Shown piece after piece: positions 5,702-13,200 of a stretch of 43,333 bases of DNA. A program made the position numbers and the translations under genes. This DNA is from a virus, in IMG/VR virus record IMGVR_UViG_3300024520_000157, positions 1-43,333 of that record; one strand, 5' to 3'. The notes under the pieces were generated by a model, which saw only the letters and a list, made by a program, of their open reading frames with translations, did not search any database and was not told the origin of the DNA. The first letter of the stretch is position 1. Every line of letters starts with the position of its first letter.

Positions 5702-7047
5702 GATGGTAACTCCATTCCTTTAGTGTAGGTGTTTTTCTCTATCTTCATGCCTTTTCCGAATTCTTTTACAAGGTTTCTAAACATTTGATCCGCTTTTTTT
5801 GCTTTACGGTCAACATTTTGTAAAACTCTTTTCAAAGCAGGAGTCAAAACCCTATCAACAACAACATTGTTTTTTTGACCAAAACGCCACTCGCGCCTAA
5901 CAAATTGGTAGTATTGCTCATATGAATGAGTAGGGAAATATATTATCCGATTGGCGTGCTGGAAATTCAAACCCCACGCGCCTATCTTTGGTTTTGTTAT
6001 TAGACAGCGTGCTTGGCCAGATTTGAACGCGATAAACTTTTCCTCTTTTGCTTCATCAGAATCAGAACCGCTAACCTCTACAGAGTTCGGGATTAATTCT
6101 TTTAAAAGTTTAGCCTCTTCATTCCTGTTACATCCTATAAAAAATTGTCGGTCACCGTCGGCGATATTAGCGGCCATTTCGCAACGTTTGACAACTGTTC
6201 TTTTAACCTCGTTGCGTTGTGTTTCTAAATCCAAAGCCTCTAAATCAAATAATAAACCGTCATTAGGTGGAACATCAACTACATGGCTATTTTCGATAAG
6301 ATCAGGCAATACAAAACCGCCATCATCAAAACCCAGGTCAGACGGTTTTCGGCATGAAATAGCCCAGCTGTTAACCCACTTCCAAAACGGTGTCTCGCCT
6401 TGGCCCTTAAAAGTGAACTTTGCCGTTTGCCCATACATCCGCTTGGTTGCTATATTATTATTATTATTCTTGAAAAAATACCCCACCATGTCAACACTAC
6501 CCATATGGCCTAAAGCCTCAGAACTCGTACCAAGTTCCAAGTAATCGTTTGGTGCAGATGTGGCAGTCCCTAAAAGTCTGTATTTTGTTTTAAGCATAAA
6601 CTTTGTTATTTCATTTTTCCGAACGCCGTCAAAATTTTTCAAAATAGAACTCTCATCACAAACAACCGCCACAAAATCATTTTTATCGAAAAGGTGAAGT
6701 TTTTCGTAATTTGTCACGGTTATTCTACCCGAAGGCTTACCATCTCTTGACCGTGAGACCTCAATACCGAATTTGTCACCCTCTGTTATGAATTGATGAG
6801 ACACGGCCAAAGGTGTCAGAATCAACACATTTTTGTTAGTATGTTCAACAACATTTTGCGCCCATACTAACTCCATGAGAGTTTTACCCAAACCACAGTC
6901 AGCAAAAATAGCGTTCCGGCCATGTTTAACCGACCAACCAACAATAAACTTTTGGAAGTCAAAAAGGCAGTCAGGCATAAAAGTAGGTTTAAAACCACAC
7001 TCGTATTTTAGTTGGGTTTTGTTGTGTATAAATTCCGAGTATTTCAT
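5683..7047 (-). CDS. SNF2/DEAD-like helicase (454 aa)
   Basis: Walker A is ADCGLGKT at residues 49-56, motif II is DESS at 131-134 (in place of DEAH), and motif III is GTATSAPND at 150-158. The C-terminal half carries ...KIGAWGLNFQHANRIIYF... and YYQFVRREWRFGQ, the helicase C lobe with its arginine finger region. This family commonly precedes the SPPF-type methyltransferase in phages, and the genes overlap by 19 nt here. A run of five AAT codons (NNNNN) follows FFK in the middle of the protein. Confidence 0.85.
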   Translation of the reverse strand: MKYSEFIHNKTQLKYECGFKPTFMPDCLFDFQKFIVGWSVKHGRNAIFADCGLGKTLMELVWAQNVVEHTNKNVLILTPLAVSHQFITEGDKFGIEVSRSRDGKPSGRITVTNYEKLHLFDKNDFVAVVCDESSILKNFDGVRKNEITKFMLKTKYRLLGTATSAPNDYLELGTSSEALGHMGSVDMVGYFFKNNNNNIATKRMYGQTAKFTFKGQGETPFWKWVNSWAISCRKPSDLGFDDGGFVLPDLIENSHVVDVPPNDGLLFDLEALDLETQRNEVKRTVVKRCEMAANIADGDRQFFIGCNRNEEAKLLKELIPNSVEVSGSDSDEAKEEKFIAFKSGQARCLITKPKIGAWGLNFQHANRIIYFPTHSYEQYYQFVRREWRFGQKNNVVVDRVLTPALKRVLQNVDRKAKKADQMFRNLVKEFGKGMKIEKNTYTKGMELPSWLKTK

Positions 7048-7226
7048 CCAGTCACCTTTTCCAATAGTTCGATACTGACATTGAAGTCGTCAACTTCAGG
7101 ACATGGTGTAAAGTCAATATACTTTGACATTGCTTCTGTCTTGTCCTTAGCTACCACGCGCATGACGTCAGCAACCGCTTCCCCGTCGTAATTAATGTAT
7201 GATAATGTGACTTTGTAACCGTTCAT
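7044..7226 (-). CDS. Small protein of unknown function (60 aa)
   Basis: MNGYKVTLSYINYDGEAVAD... has no recognised domain; alternating polar and apolar residues suggest a small beta-alpha fold. ATG 7226 has AAGGGG before it. It is coupled to the helicase by an ATGA overlap and is first in that operon after a promoter-like sequence. Confidence 0.6.
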   Translation of the reverse strand: MNGYKVTLSYINYDGEAVADVMRVVAKDKTEAMSKYIDFTPCPEVDDFNVSIELLEKVTG

Positions 7227-7266
7227 GTTAACCCCTTTCCAAGTTAAAGTTTTAATCCGTGTTTAT

Positions 7267-7295
7267 ACTAAACCTGTATTTGAATTATGTTTCAA
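7267..7295 (-). promoter_or_regulatory. Candidate sigma70 promoter for the helicase/methyltransferase operon
   Basis: TTGAAA (7295-7290), a 17-nt spacer and TTTAGT (7272-7267) lie in the gap between recT and the helicase operon, downstream of a hairpin. The match is moderate (5/6 and 4/6). Confidence 0.35.
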
Positions 7296-7304
7296 TTTAG
7301 TTTT

Positions 7305-7335
7305 AAAAAGTGCGGGCCGCCACCCCTGACGGCCC
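7305..7335 (-). terminator. Probable intrinsic terminator after recT
   Basis: The arms CGGCCC (7330-7335) and GGGCCG (7314-7319) form a GC-rich hairpin with a 10-nt loop. On the minus strand they are followed, after GCAC, by five U. The U run is displaced by four bases, so termination may be partial. Confidence 0.5.
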
Positions 7336-7382
7336 TATCCTGTGTAAAACTCCCAACCTTCATATTAAATTAAAAAGTTGGT

Positions 7383-8318
7383 TTATTGTGACGTTTTGGT
7401 TTGTTTTCCCCCCTTAACTGTTAAAAAATTATCAGCGTCTTTCAACTGCTGAAGATCATCAATATCCAGGTCAACCGAGTTTTCAGCTTTAATATACTTG
7501 ACCATTTCGTCAACCTCCATCCCGTGCTTTCCAGCTACTTGTTCAGCCATTGACTTTTCAGAAAGACCCGCATTTAAATTTCCGAGGTGCGAAATATCGT
7601 TTTTATTGTCAGAGTACTTTGTCAAGATTTCCCCGGTTTCCTTATCAATAACAATCTCGGATTGATCGCTCTTCACAGCCGCTTGCATTTCTACAGATAG
7701 ATAGCCATATTTGGATAGTAGTAGCTTCAAAACGGTTTTTAGAGCCATCCCTTCAAAGTTATCTGCCCACGGGCCAAAACCTTTTTTAAAGCTTTGGGAG
7801 TATTTTTTTGCATGATCCCTTGTTTCTTTTTCGGTCATCATAAGATACTTTTCAAACCCGTTTGTCATTCTTATATAAGCGATGAAAATCTTTTCACCAG
7901 ATGGAACAGCCTCAAAATCAAACTCAAAGTCTTCAGTCACAGGATTATACGATTTCAATTGCGACGCATAAATCGAAGTTGAATTAATTTTAATATATTG
8001 ACCCGTCCGCATTGCCAACTGGATAAACCCTTTGTACCCCATTTGAAACTGAGCATTGCCTTTGTATGGCACAATATACGCAAAGCCCAGATTGGGGTCA
8101 ATCGGTAAATCCATTAAAGCCGATACCATCGCCGCCTTGACAATTGAACCAGGATCACATTTTTGAAGCTGATCCGACCCACCAACAACGGACAGCATAC
8201 TTGTTAAAAATTGAGGTGTTTTGGTCCCTAAAAAAGCCTCAAAACGGTCGTTTAATTGACCACCATAAACCCATTTTTGCAACGTGCTAATCGTTTTTTT
8301 TTCTTTCAACTCACTCAT
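7383..8318 (-). CDS. recT: RecT-family single-strand annealing protein (311 aa)
   Basis: The RecT core is clear: PQFLTSMLSVV, CDPGSIVKAAMVSALM, GFAYIVPYKGNAQFQMGYKG, and GPWADNFEGMALKTVLKLLL followed by SKYG. The protein anneals complementary single strands in phage recombination and replication. No exonuclease partner (RecE/Exo) is adjacent; the Cas4-like nuclease at 37115-37831 is a candidate. The C-terminal tail is acidic and likely disordered. Good AAGGGG ribosome-binding sequence. Confidence 0.93.
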   Translation of the reverse strand: MSELKEKKTISTLQKWVYGGQLNDRFEAFLGTKTPQFLTSMLSVVGGSDQLQKCDPGSIVKAAMVSALMDLPIDPNLGFAYIVPYKGNAQFQMGYKGFIQLAMRTGQYIKINSTSIYASQLKSYNPVTEDFEFDFEAVPSGEKIFIAYIRMTNGFEKYLMMTEKETRDHAKKYSQSFKKGFGPWADNFEGMALKTVLKLLLSKYGYLSVEMQAAVKSDQSEIVIDKETGEILTKYSDNKNDISHLGNLNAGLSEKSMAEQVAGKHGMEVDEMVKYIKAENSVDLDIDDLQQLKDADNFLTVKGGKQTKTSQ

Positions 8319-8340
8319 ACAAAACCCCTTCCGGGTTAAA

Positions 8341-8517
8341 TTAATAATTATACATCTTAGAACGTTCTTTGATCAAATCCTTGTTAAACTCTATTGCTCT
8401 TGACAAATACAAAATACCTAAGTCATCGTGACGGCTCTTTGCATCCTTCAGCATTTTCTTAAAAAAACAGTTTTGCCGAACTTGACGCTTTTTAAACTGC
8501 TTGAAATCCTTGTTCAT
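8341..8517 (-). CDS. Small basic protein (58 aa)
   Basis: MNKDFKQFKKRQVRQNC...RSKMYNY starts at ATG 8517, with GAGGT eight bases upstream. It is basic at the start and helical. No domain is recognised. It lies between recT and the gene with the SSB-like tail, in the same direction. Confidence 0.6.
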   Translation of the reverse strand: MNKDFKQFKKRQVRQNCFFKKMLKDAKSRHDDLGILYLSRAIEFNKDLIKERSKMYNY

Positions 8518-8549
8518 GTTAATACCTCGGATCGTGGTAAAAGTTCAGA

Positions 8550-8828
8550 TTAAAACGGTATATCAGTATTAATATGATCGTACATTTGGTCAACATTAAA
8601 AACGTCAATTGTTGATTCACTCTGAAATTTTGGCTCCCCGTGTTGATCCTTGAAAACCATTTCATTGAATCCATAATGTGAACACCAATGTTTACAAAAT
8701 TCGATCTTGTCCTGGCGCGTCTTTATTTCCGCCTCAATCCCTGGATGAAACTTTGACAGCTCTTTTTCATCGTCCGCACAATATTCTTGTATTTCGTCGT
8801 CAAGTTGTTTGTCGAAATCAATAGTCAT
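8550..8828 (-). CDS. Acidic protein ending in an SSB-type tail (92 aa)
   Basis: The body is acidic with no OB-fold pattern, but the last residues are NTDIPF. This closely resembles the C-terminal tip of bacterial and phage SSB proteins (the SSB of this phage ends SDGDIPF), which docks repair and replication enzymes. A gene next to recT carrying this tip may compete for, or recruit, SSB-binding partners. The function is inferred. Confidence 0.6.
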   Translation of the reverse strand: MTIDFDKQLDDEIQEYCADDEKELSKFHPGIEAEIKTRQDKIEFCKHWCSHYGFNEMVFKDQHGEPKFQSESTIDVFNVDQMYDHINTDIPF

Positions 8829-8829
8829 T

Positions 8830-9084
8830 TTACAGCACCTTTTCTAAAAGTTCATTATAAGCACTACGCTCATGTTTTGCGTATTCGTCAACAAAACGAA
8901 CTGCATTATCACCCGTTAAAGTATATTCTGTGTCATCATGCATCAGTATTAAGCAACCATATAACGATGTCCATTCGCTTACACGGAAAGCAACCTCAAT
9001 CCCGTCTTCGTCGATAAAGTTAAAAATCATGCGGCCAGTGACGTTGTGAGTCAATCCGTAAGTTGCTTTTCTTGTGTATTCCAT
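8830..9084 (-). CDS. Small protein of unknown function (84 aa)
   Basis: ATG 9084 (MEYTRKATYGLTHN...) was chosen over upstream ATG codons because AAGGATGG lies at proper distance before it. No domain is recognised. It is the first gene after repeated promoter-leader element A. Confidence 0.55.
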   Translation of the reverse strand: MEYTRKATYGLTHNVTGRMIFNFIDEDGIEVAFRVSEWTSLYGCLILMHDDTEYTLTGDNAVRFVDEYAKHERSAYNELLEKVL

Positions 9085-9102
9085 CTTGTCCATCCTTTTC
9101 AA

Positions 9103-9163
9103 AAGTTAAGTGCCAGTAATTGTATTGGTATTACAAGCGTAATATGATAAGGTTCCAAAATGT
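9103..9163 (-). promoter_or_regulatory. Repeated promoter-leader element, copy A
   Basis: It begins right after a stop codon. It contains TTTTGGAACCTTA, with TTGGAA (9158-9153) 17 nt before TGTAAT (9135-9130), then ATACAATTACTGGCACTTAA and a purine-rich ribosome-binding site. Copies B (9611-9702) and C (42394-42466) share the same order of boxes. Confidence 0.55.
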
Positions 9164-9430
9164 TCAAAGCATCTTGACTTTATTTTTATAAGCTTCAAAT
9201 GCTGGACTTGACGAAAAGTACGACCCATCCAGGAACGTTTCCAATTTCAAAACCTCGTCGTCAGTCAAGTATGATTTCCGGGTGTTCACAATTCCCCGCT
9301 TGTTCTTAATCCGGTTTTTTGCTTGATATAATCGCTCTGCATTTACACCAGCATGCTGAGCTATTACAGAAACCGGAATCATTCGCGCCAGTCTTGTCAA
9401 GCACTCCACCATTAAAATTGATTTTCGCAT
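9164..9430 (-). CDS. Small putative helix-turn-helix protein (88 aa)
   Basis: Residues ~17-42 (MIPVSVIAQHAGVNAERLYQ...) look like a helix-turn-helix, followed by YLTDDEVLKLETFL. The rest is basic. It is the best local candidate for a regulator of the early region and the palindrome at 10021-10038, but that link is only positional. Confidence 0.55.
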   Translation of the reverse strand: MRKSILMVECLTRLARMIPVSVIAQHAGVNAERLYQAKNRIKNKRGIVNTRKSYLTDDEVLKLETFLDGSYFSSSPAFEAYKNKVKML

Positions 9431-9445
9431 GTTGGTTTCCTTCCG

Positions 9446-9610
9446 TTAATTACAATTTTCATTATAGAATTTATTTGCAGTCTTAAGACAAAACATATCT
9501 TGATTAGTGTTATCCTTGACAAGTTTGAAAAATCCCATTTTTCCAATATAATCGTAATGTTTTGAAACTTGATAGCAAGCGTCTAATGTTGATCGTTTCC
9601 GGTTTTCCAT
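9446..9610 (-). CDS. Small protein of unknown function (54 aa)
   Basis: MENRKRSTLDACYQVSKHYD... starts at ATG 9610 with AAGGGAATAAC upstream, and follows leader element B directly. No domain is recognised. Confidence 0.55.
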   Translation of the reverse strand: MENRKRSTLDACYQVSKHYDYIGKMGFFKLVKDNTNQDMFCLKTANKFYNENCN

Positions 9611-9702
9611 GTTATTCCCTTTTCGTTTAAGTAATGTCTCAGTAATTGTATAAGGTATAAACCAGTGTTTTGGTAAAGTTCCAAATGTTCTTGACTATTT
9701 AA
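9611..9702 (-). promoter_or_regulatory. Repeated promoter-leader element, copy B
   Basis: Starting after the stop of the 79-residue gene, it holds GAACATTTGGAACTTTA, then TATACC (9659-9654), ATACAATTACTGAGAC and an AAGGG ribosome-binding site. GGAACT is 17 nt from TATACC, matching the spacing in copy C. Confidence 0.55.
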
Positions 9703-9942
9703 TTAAAAAGTGAAAACAGATTCGAAAGCGTCATCGCGTAAGTTACCGACATTTGAACGTTTGAATTCAGCATCACATGAGGAAAACCAAGCTACAAAAG
9801 CGTCAAAACCTTCTTTGTATGTCTTGAAAGATGAATCTTTGAGAACGTTTGGAACTGTCCCAGCAAATGAAAATGTTTTCGCTGGTGTTTCTCTTAAGTG
9901 CGTTCCGAAAGTTCCGATTGATAATAGTGGTGTTGTTGTCAT
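9703..9942 (-). CDS. First early protein, unknown function (79 aa)
   Basis: MTTTPLLSIGTFGTHLRETP... is the first gene behind the strongest promoter in the window, so it is probably made early and in quantity. Its pattern (GTFGTH, SFAGTVP, KTYKEGFDAF) looks like a real folded small protein; I recall no characterised family. GAGAGGG precedes the ATG. A host-takeover role is a guess from position. Confidence 0.6.
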   Translation of the reverse strand: MTTTPLLSIGTFGTHLRETPAKTFSFAGTVPNVLKDSSFKTYKEGFDAFVAWFSSCDAEFKRSNVGNLRDDAFESVFTF

Positions 9943-9996
9943 TTTCGTATTCCCTCTCGTTAGTGTTGTGCTTGACTCATTGTTTATTACCCTTCT

Positions 9997-10025
9997 ATTA
10001 TACTACATTCACGCCACTTTGTCAA
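9997..10025 (-). promoter_or_regulatory. Consensus early promoter
   Basis: TTGACA (10025-10020), a 17-nt spacer and TATAAT (10002-9997) match the sigma70 consensus at every position. Predicted start near 9990. The -35 box overlaps the palindrome at 10021-10038. Downstream, before the first gene, AAGGG and an ATG open a six-codon frame (MSQAQH), possibly a leader peptide. Confidence 0.85.
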
Positions 10026-10038
10026 GATATATCTTGAC
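10021..10038. promoter_or_regulatory. Palindromic operator overlapping the early -35 box
   Basis: GTCAAGATATATCTTGAC is a perfect 18-bp palindrome. It covers most of the -35 hexamer of the early promoter, so a dimeric regulator bound here would block RNA polymerase. No second identical copy was noticed by eye. Confidence 0.7.
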
Positions 10039-10145
10039 TTTTATTGAAATAAATGAAAATGTTTTTACTTCTAAGTTTTGAAATGGTGGTATAGCTTGCT
10101 TTGGGGATGGTTTGTTAATACTTTTGAAGTTTTTCCAACTACTTA

Positions 10146-10204
10146 AAAACAAAAAATAACCACATTATTGGTTTTGGTTTGTGAGGCCGATCCAATAATG
10201 TGGT
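10146..10204 (-). terminator. Strong terminator of the virion operon
   Basis: The arms ACCACATTATTGG (10159-10171) and CCAATAATGTGGT (10192-10204) pair perfectly over 13 bp with a 20-nt loop. On the minus strand they are followed by TATTTTTTGTTTTT. It closes the tail gene cluster and insulates the early promoter. The remaining intergenic DNA (10039-10145 and 10205-10266) is AT-rich; I see nothing else in it. Confidence 0.85.
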
Positions 10205-10266
10205 AATTATCAAAACAACATAAAGACTTAGTTGTGCTACCATTTTAACTGATTTTGATTCAAATG

Positions 10267-13200
10267 TCAAGTAGTTTTTTCAACTTCCAACGTCATCATG
10301 TTAGTAAACCCGCCTTGATTGATTGTCCGTCGTGTCATGTTAACAGCTCCAGCGGTTGGAAGTGTCATGGATTGACCTGGCTCGCATCTTAAGCCCAGAA
10401 TTGAACATTTCACGGTTAAAGGTTGCTTTATTGATCCGAACAATGCCGCTTTACTGTCACGGATGAAGTTTGCGACGGTTGTATTATTAACAGGCAGGTC
10501 AAAAGGTGCGCTGTAATCACTATAGATATTATAATCAGCCCCGGCGGTTGATTGGGTTTCCGTCACTTCATAGGTTCCGAACTGATCAATATTGAATTTA
10601 AAAGAGAAATTATAGTATACTTTTGACATGTCAACCAACCTATTGACCTGTCCGGCGTCCTGATTAATGTCTGAAGTGGTCAAGGCAAGCCCCGAAGCTG
10701 ACGAAATTGCCGCGGCTTCGTATTCCCCGTCTTCGTTCATCTTTATTTTTATGTCTCTACAATATCCGCACATTTCAAGGATTCCGTGCAAGTCTGACCG
10801 CTCTAATATTTGGAAAGCACTAACAAGAGTATCGCCACTCCGCAAAGCTGTGAATGATGTCGTATCAATCCAATCAGCAGAAGCAAACCCGCCGACCTCG
10901 TCAATCAGATGAACCATGACATCCTCAAACAATTCCACCACGCCGCCAGTAGACCACCCGCCGCCGTCCTCGTCCATCATTTGACCAGACACACCAATAT
11001 CGCCCGACCCACCATCCTCAGCCCCGCCAATGACCTGTAAATCTACACCGTAAATGTTTACGATAGTTCCGTCAACGGGGCCATTGCCTGAAATGTCAAT
11101 CCTCATTATAATCTCATCCATCTGCATTGTAGAAAGCTCTTGAATTGAGTATTGATTCAATAAAAGGCTCGTCACGTCAAGATAGTAAGGGATGTGGGAA
11201 ACGTTTGCGTTTATGCCCGTGAAGTCCATCAAGGGGCCGTCATTAATACCGACTCTAACGTCAACAAGGTTCCAATCGTCAAACATGTTTGACCTTGACG
11301 CACTGACATAACAATCGTGGATACGGACGCCGTAATCGCTATTGGAATTAGTTTCTTTTGATAGAGTCAACCGGATTTGTAAAGGTGTCAAGCTCCCGCT
11401 TTGGCCTGGGTTCCATGCTGACAAAATATCAAAATCATGGTATGTGCCCGAACCTGATACGGTGGTCGGGTATACTACAAATTCCCCGACGTTTTTCCAT
11501 GTTGCCGTCCCTGTTTCGTCAATCTCTGCGTAAATAGTAATTCCAGCCGTTCCAGCCTCAACAATGCCGGGCGTTGTTATTGAAGGTGCTCCAGACATTG
11601 CCACGTTACTGCCGCCGGATACTTCAGGATTTGCAAAGCTTAAACGTGCGCTTGACACGGATACAGACGCGCTCCCCCCGGAACCTTGTTGAGTAGCAAT
11701 CAAGGTGAAATCTTCGTCAGCACCCTCCCCGGCAAAGAAAGCATTTCCAAGCATCAATTGAGTGATGGGAAATTGTCTCCAGCCCTCTGACAGATCAGCA
11801 GGGAGGTCAAAATTTGCGTATTCGTTCCCGGCTTTTACTTGGAATTTAGGTATTTGGTCATCGTTTGTCGAATCGACTGTAACGTCATAGTATTCAAATT
11901 GCAACTCGCATTTGTAAATGTTAACGGGTTGAGTGTAAGAGCCATCGTCCGTTATAGTTATGTCAAGAGTAGGATTCCAAGTATCACCCGGAATTTTTCC
12001 TGCCTGCGCTATTTGTTGCGTGATTGGAAATCTAAGTATAAGCCAGTTACTTGCGCTGTATTCGTCTATGGACGTATAAGGGTCGGTAAAAAGCATGTTT
12101 AAATCGGCACCGTCAAGCGTGCCAGTCAATACAAAGTTTCCGGCTTTGTAATCGTTTAAAATACTATCATCAGAATTTCCGAGGGCGATTTGTAAAAAAC
12201 CGAATTTGTTCATTCCGGGGATAGTAACGGACGAGGCAAAATCTATTTGAAAGTCGCCGCTTGCGTAAGCAATAGGTGTATATATTGCATATGTTGAGTC
12301 AGTGCTGTCAACTATATTATCAGGAGACGTTATATTAGTTGAACCGATCGCGTGTGTATTTGCGTATTCGTTAGTCTGAACTAATGACTGTTGTGTCTCG
12401 CTCGGAGTAAACCCTCCACCGCTGGCGGCGGCCTTCATATACAGTTCAAGAGTGACGGTCGTATAATCTAAAAATACTGGTTGGGTTGACACATCGTAGA
12501 AATTAATGTTTAAGTGTGCTTCTGTGGCACCCACTGGCGTAAATACTGCGTATGTTGTTGTATTGCCGTCAACAATATTTGAGGCCGTAGCGACGCCCTG
12601 AGCCGTGCCTTGTGTCTTGACTGCCATTGAGGTGCTTATAAGGTCGTTTAAATTTCCACTAATTGACCCTAAACTGATTACAGGGTCAGTATAATCTATA
12701 ATATCCGAATTTCTAACAGATGACCCCATAACGCGCAATATAAAGCTTGTATACATGACTGGTAGGGTTTGAGGTGCCACACTATACCCGAATACACCCT
12801 GACCGCTTGTGGTAGCGCCAGCCAGGGCAACGGTTCCGAAAGTTCCGCTGTTACCATCCCAGCAGTTGGCAGGATCGGTAAAATCCCCAGCCGTGACTGT
12901 TTCGTTTGGATGGTAGTCGAATACCGTTGTAATGATTTTAGAACCTTGCCCGCCGTCCTGTAAATTTCCCTCGCCCCAGGGATCAATTTCACCGTCAAAT
13001 TTTGCAAGAGCGTATTGCATGTTGGGAGGGAATAGATCGGTAGAGTTTTTGTATACGTCAACAACACCGCCTATTTCGTATTCTGATGGATCGGTGGCGA
13101 TTTCAAGTTTAACGTTGTTGGACACACCAACCTTGACTAACAACAAAAATATACCCTCAATAAGTGTATGACCTTCAGCCGTAACCCGTCCGGTTATTGC

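Noticed and set aside
5951-6544. Plus-strand open frame (197 codons) inside the helicase gene
   Set aside because: Antisense to the helicase C lobe, with no domain or start signal.
9710-10081. Plus-strand open frame over the early promoter
   Set aside because: It would read through the consensus minus-strand promoter and operator, lacks a ribosome-binding site, and the opposite frame has one.
12696-13067. Minus-strand open frame (123 codons) within the tail-tip gene
   Set aside because: It overlaps the long tail-tip frame completely in another frame, with no start signal or protein-like pattern.
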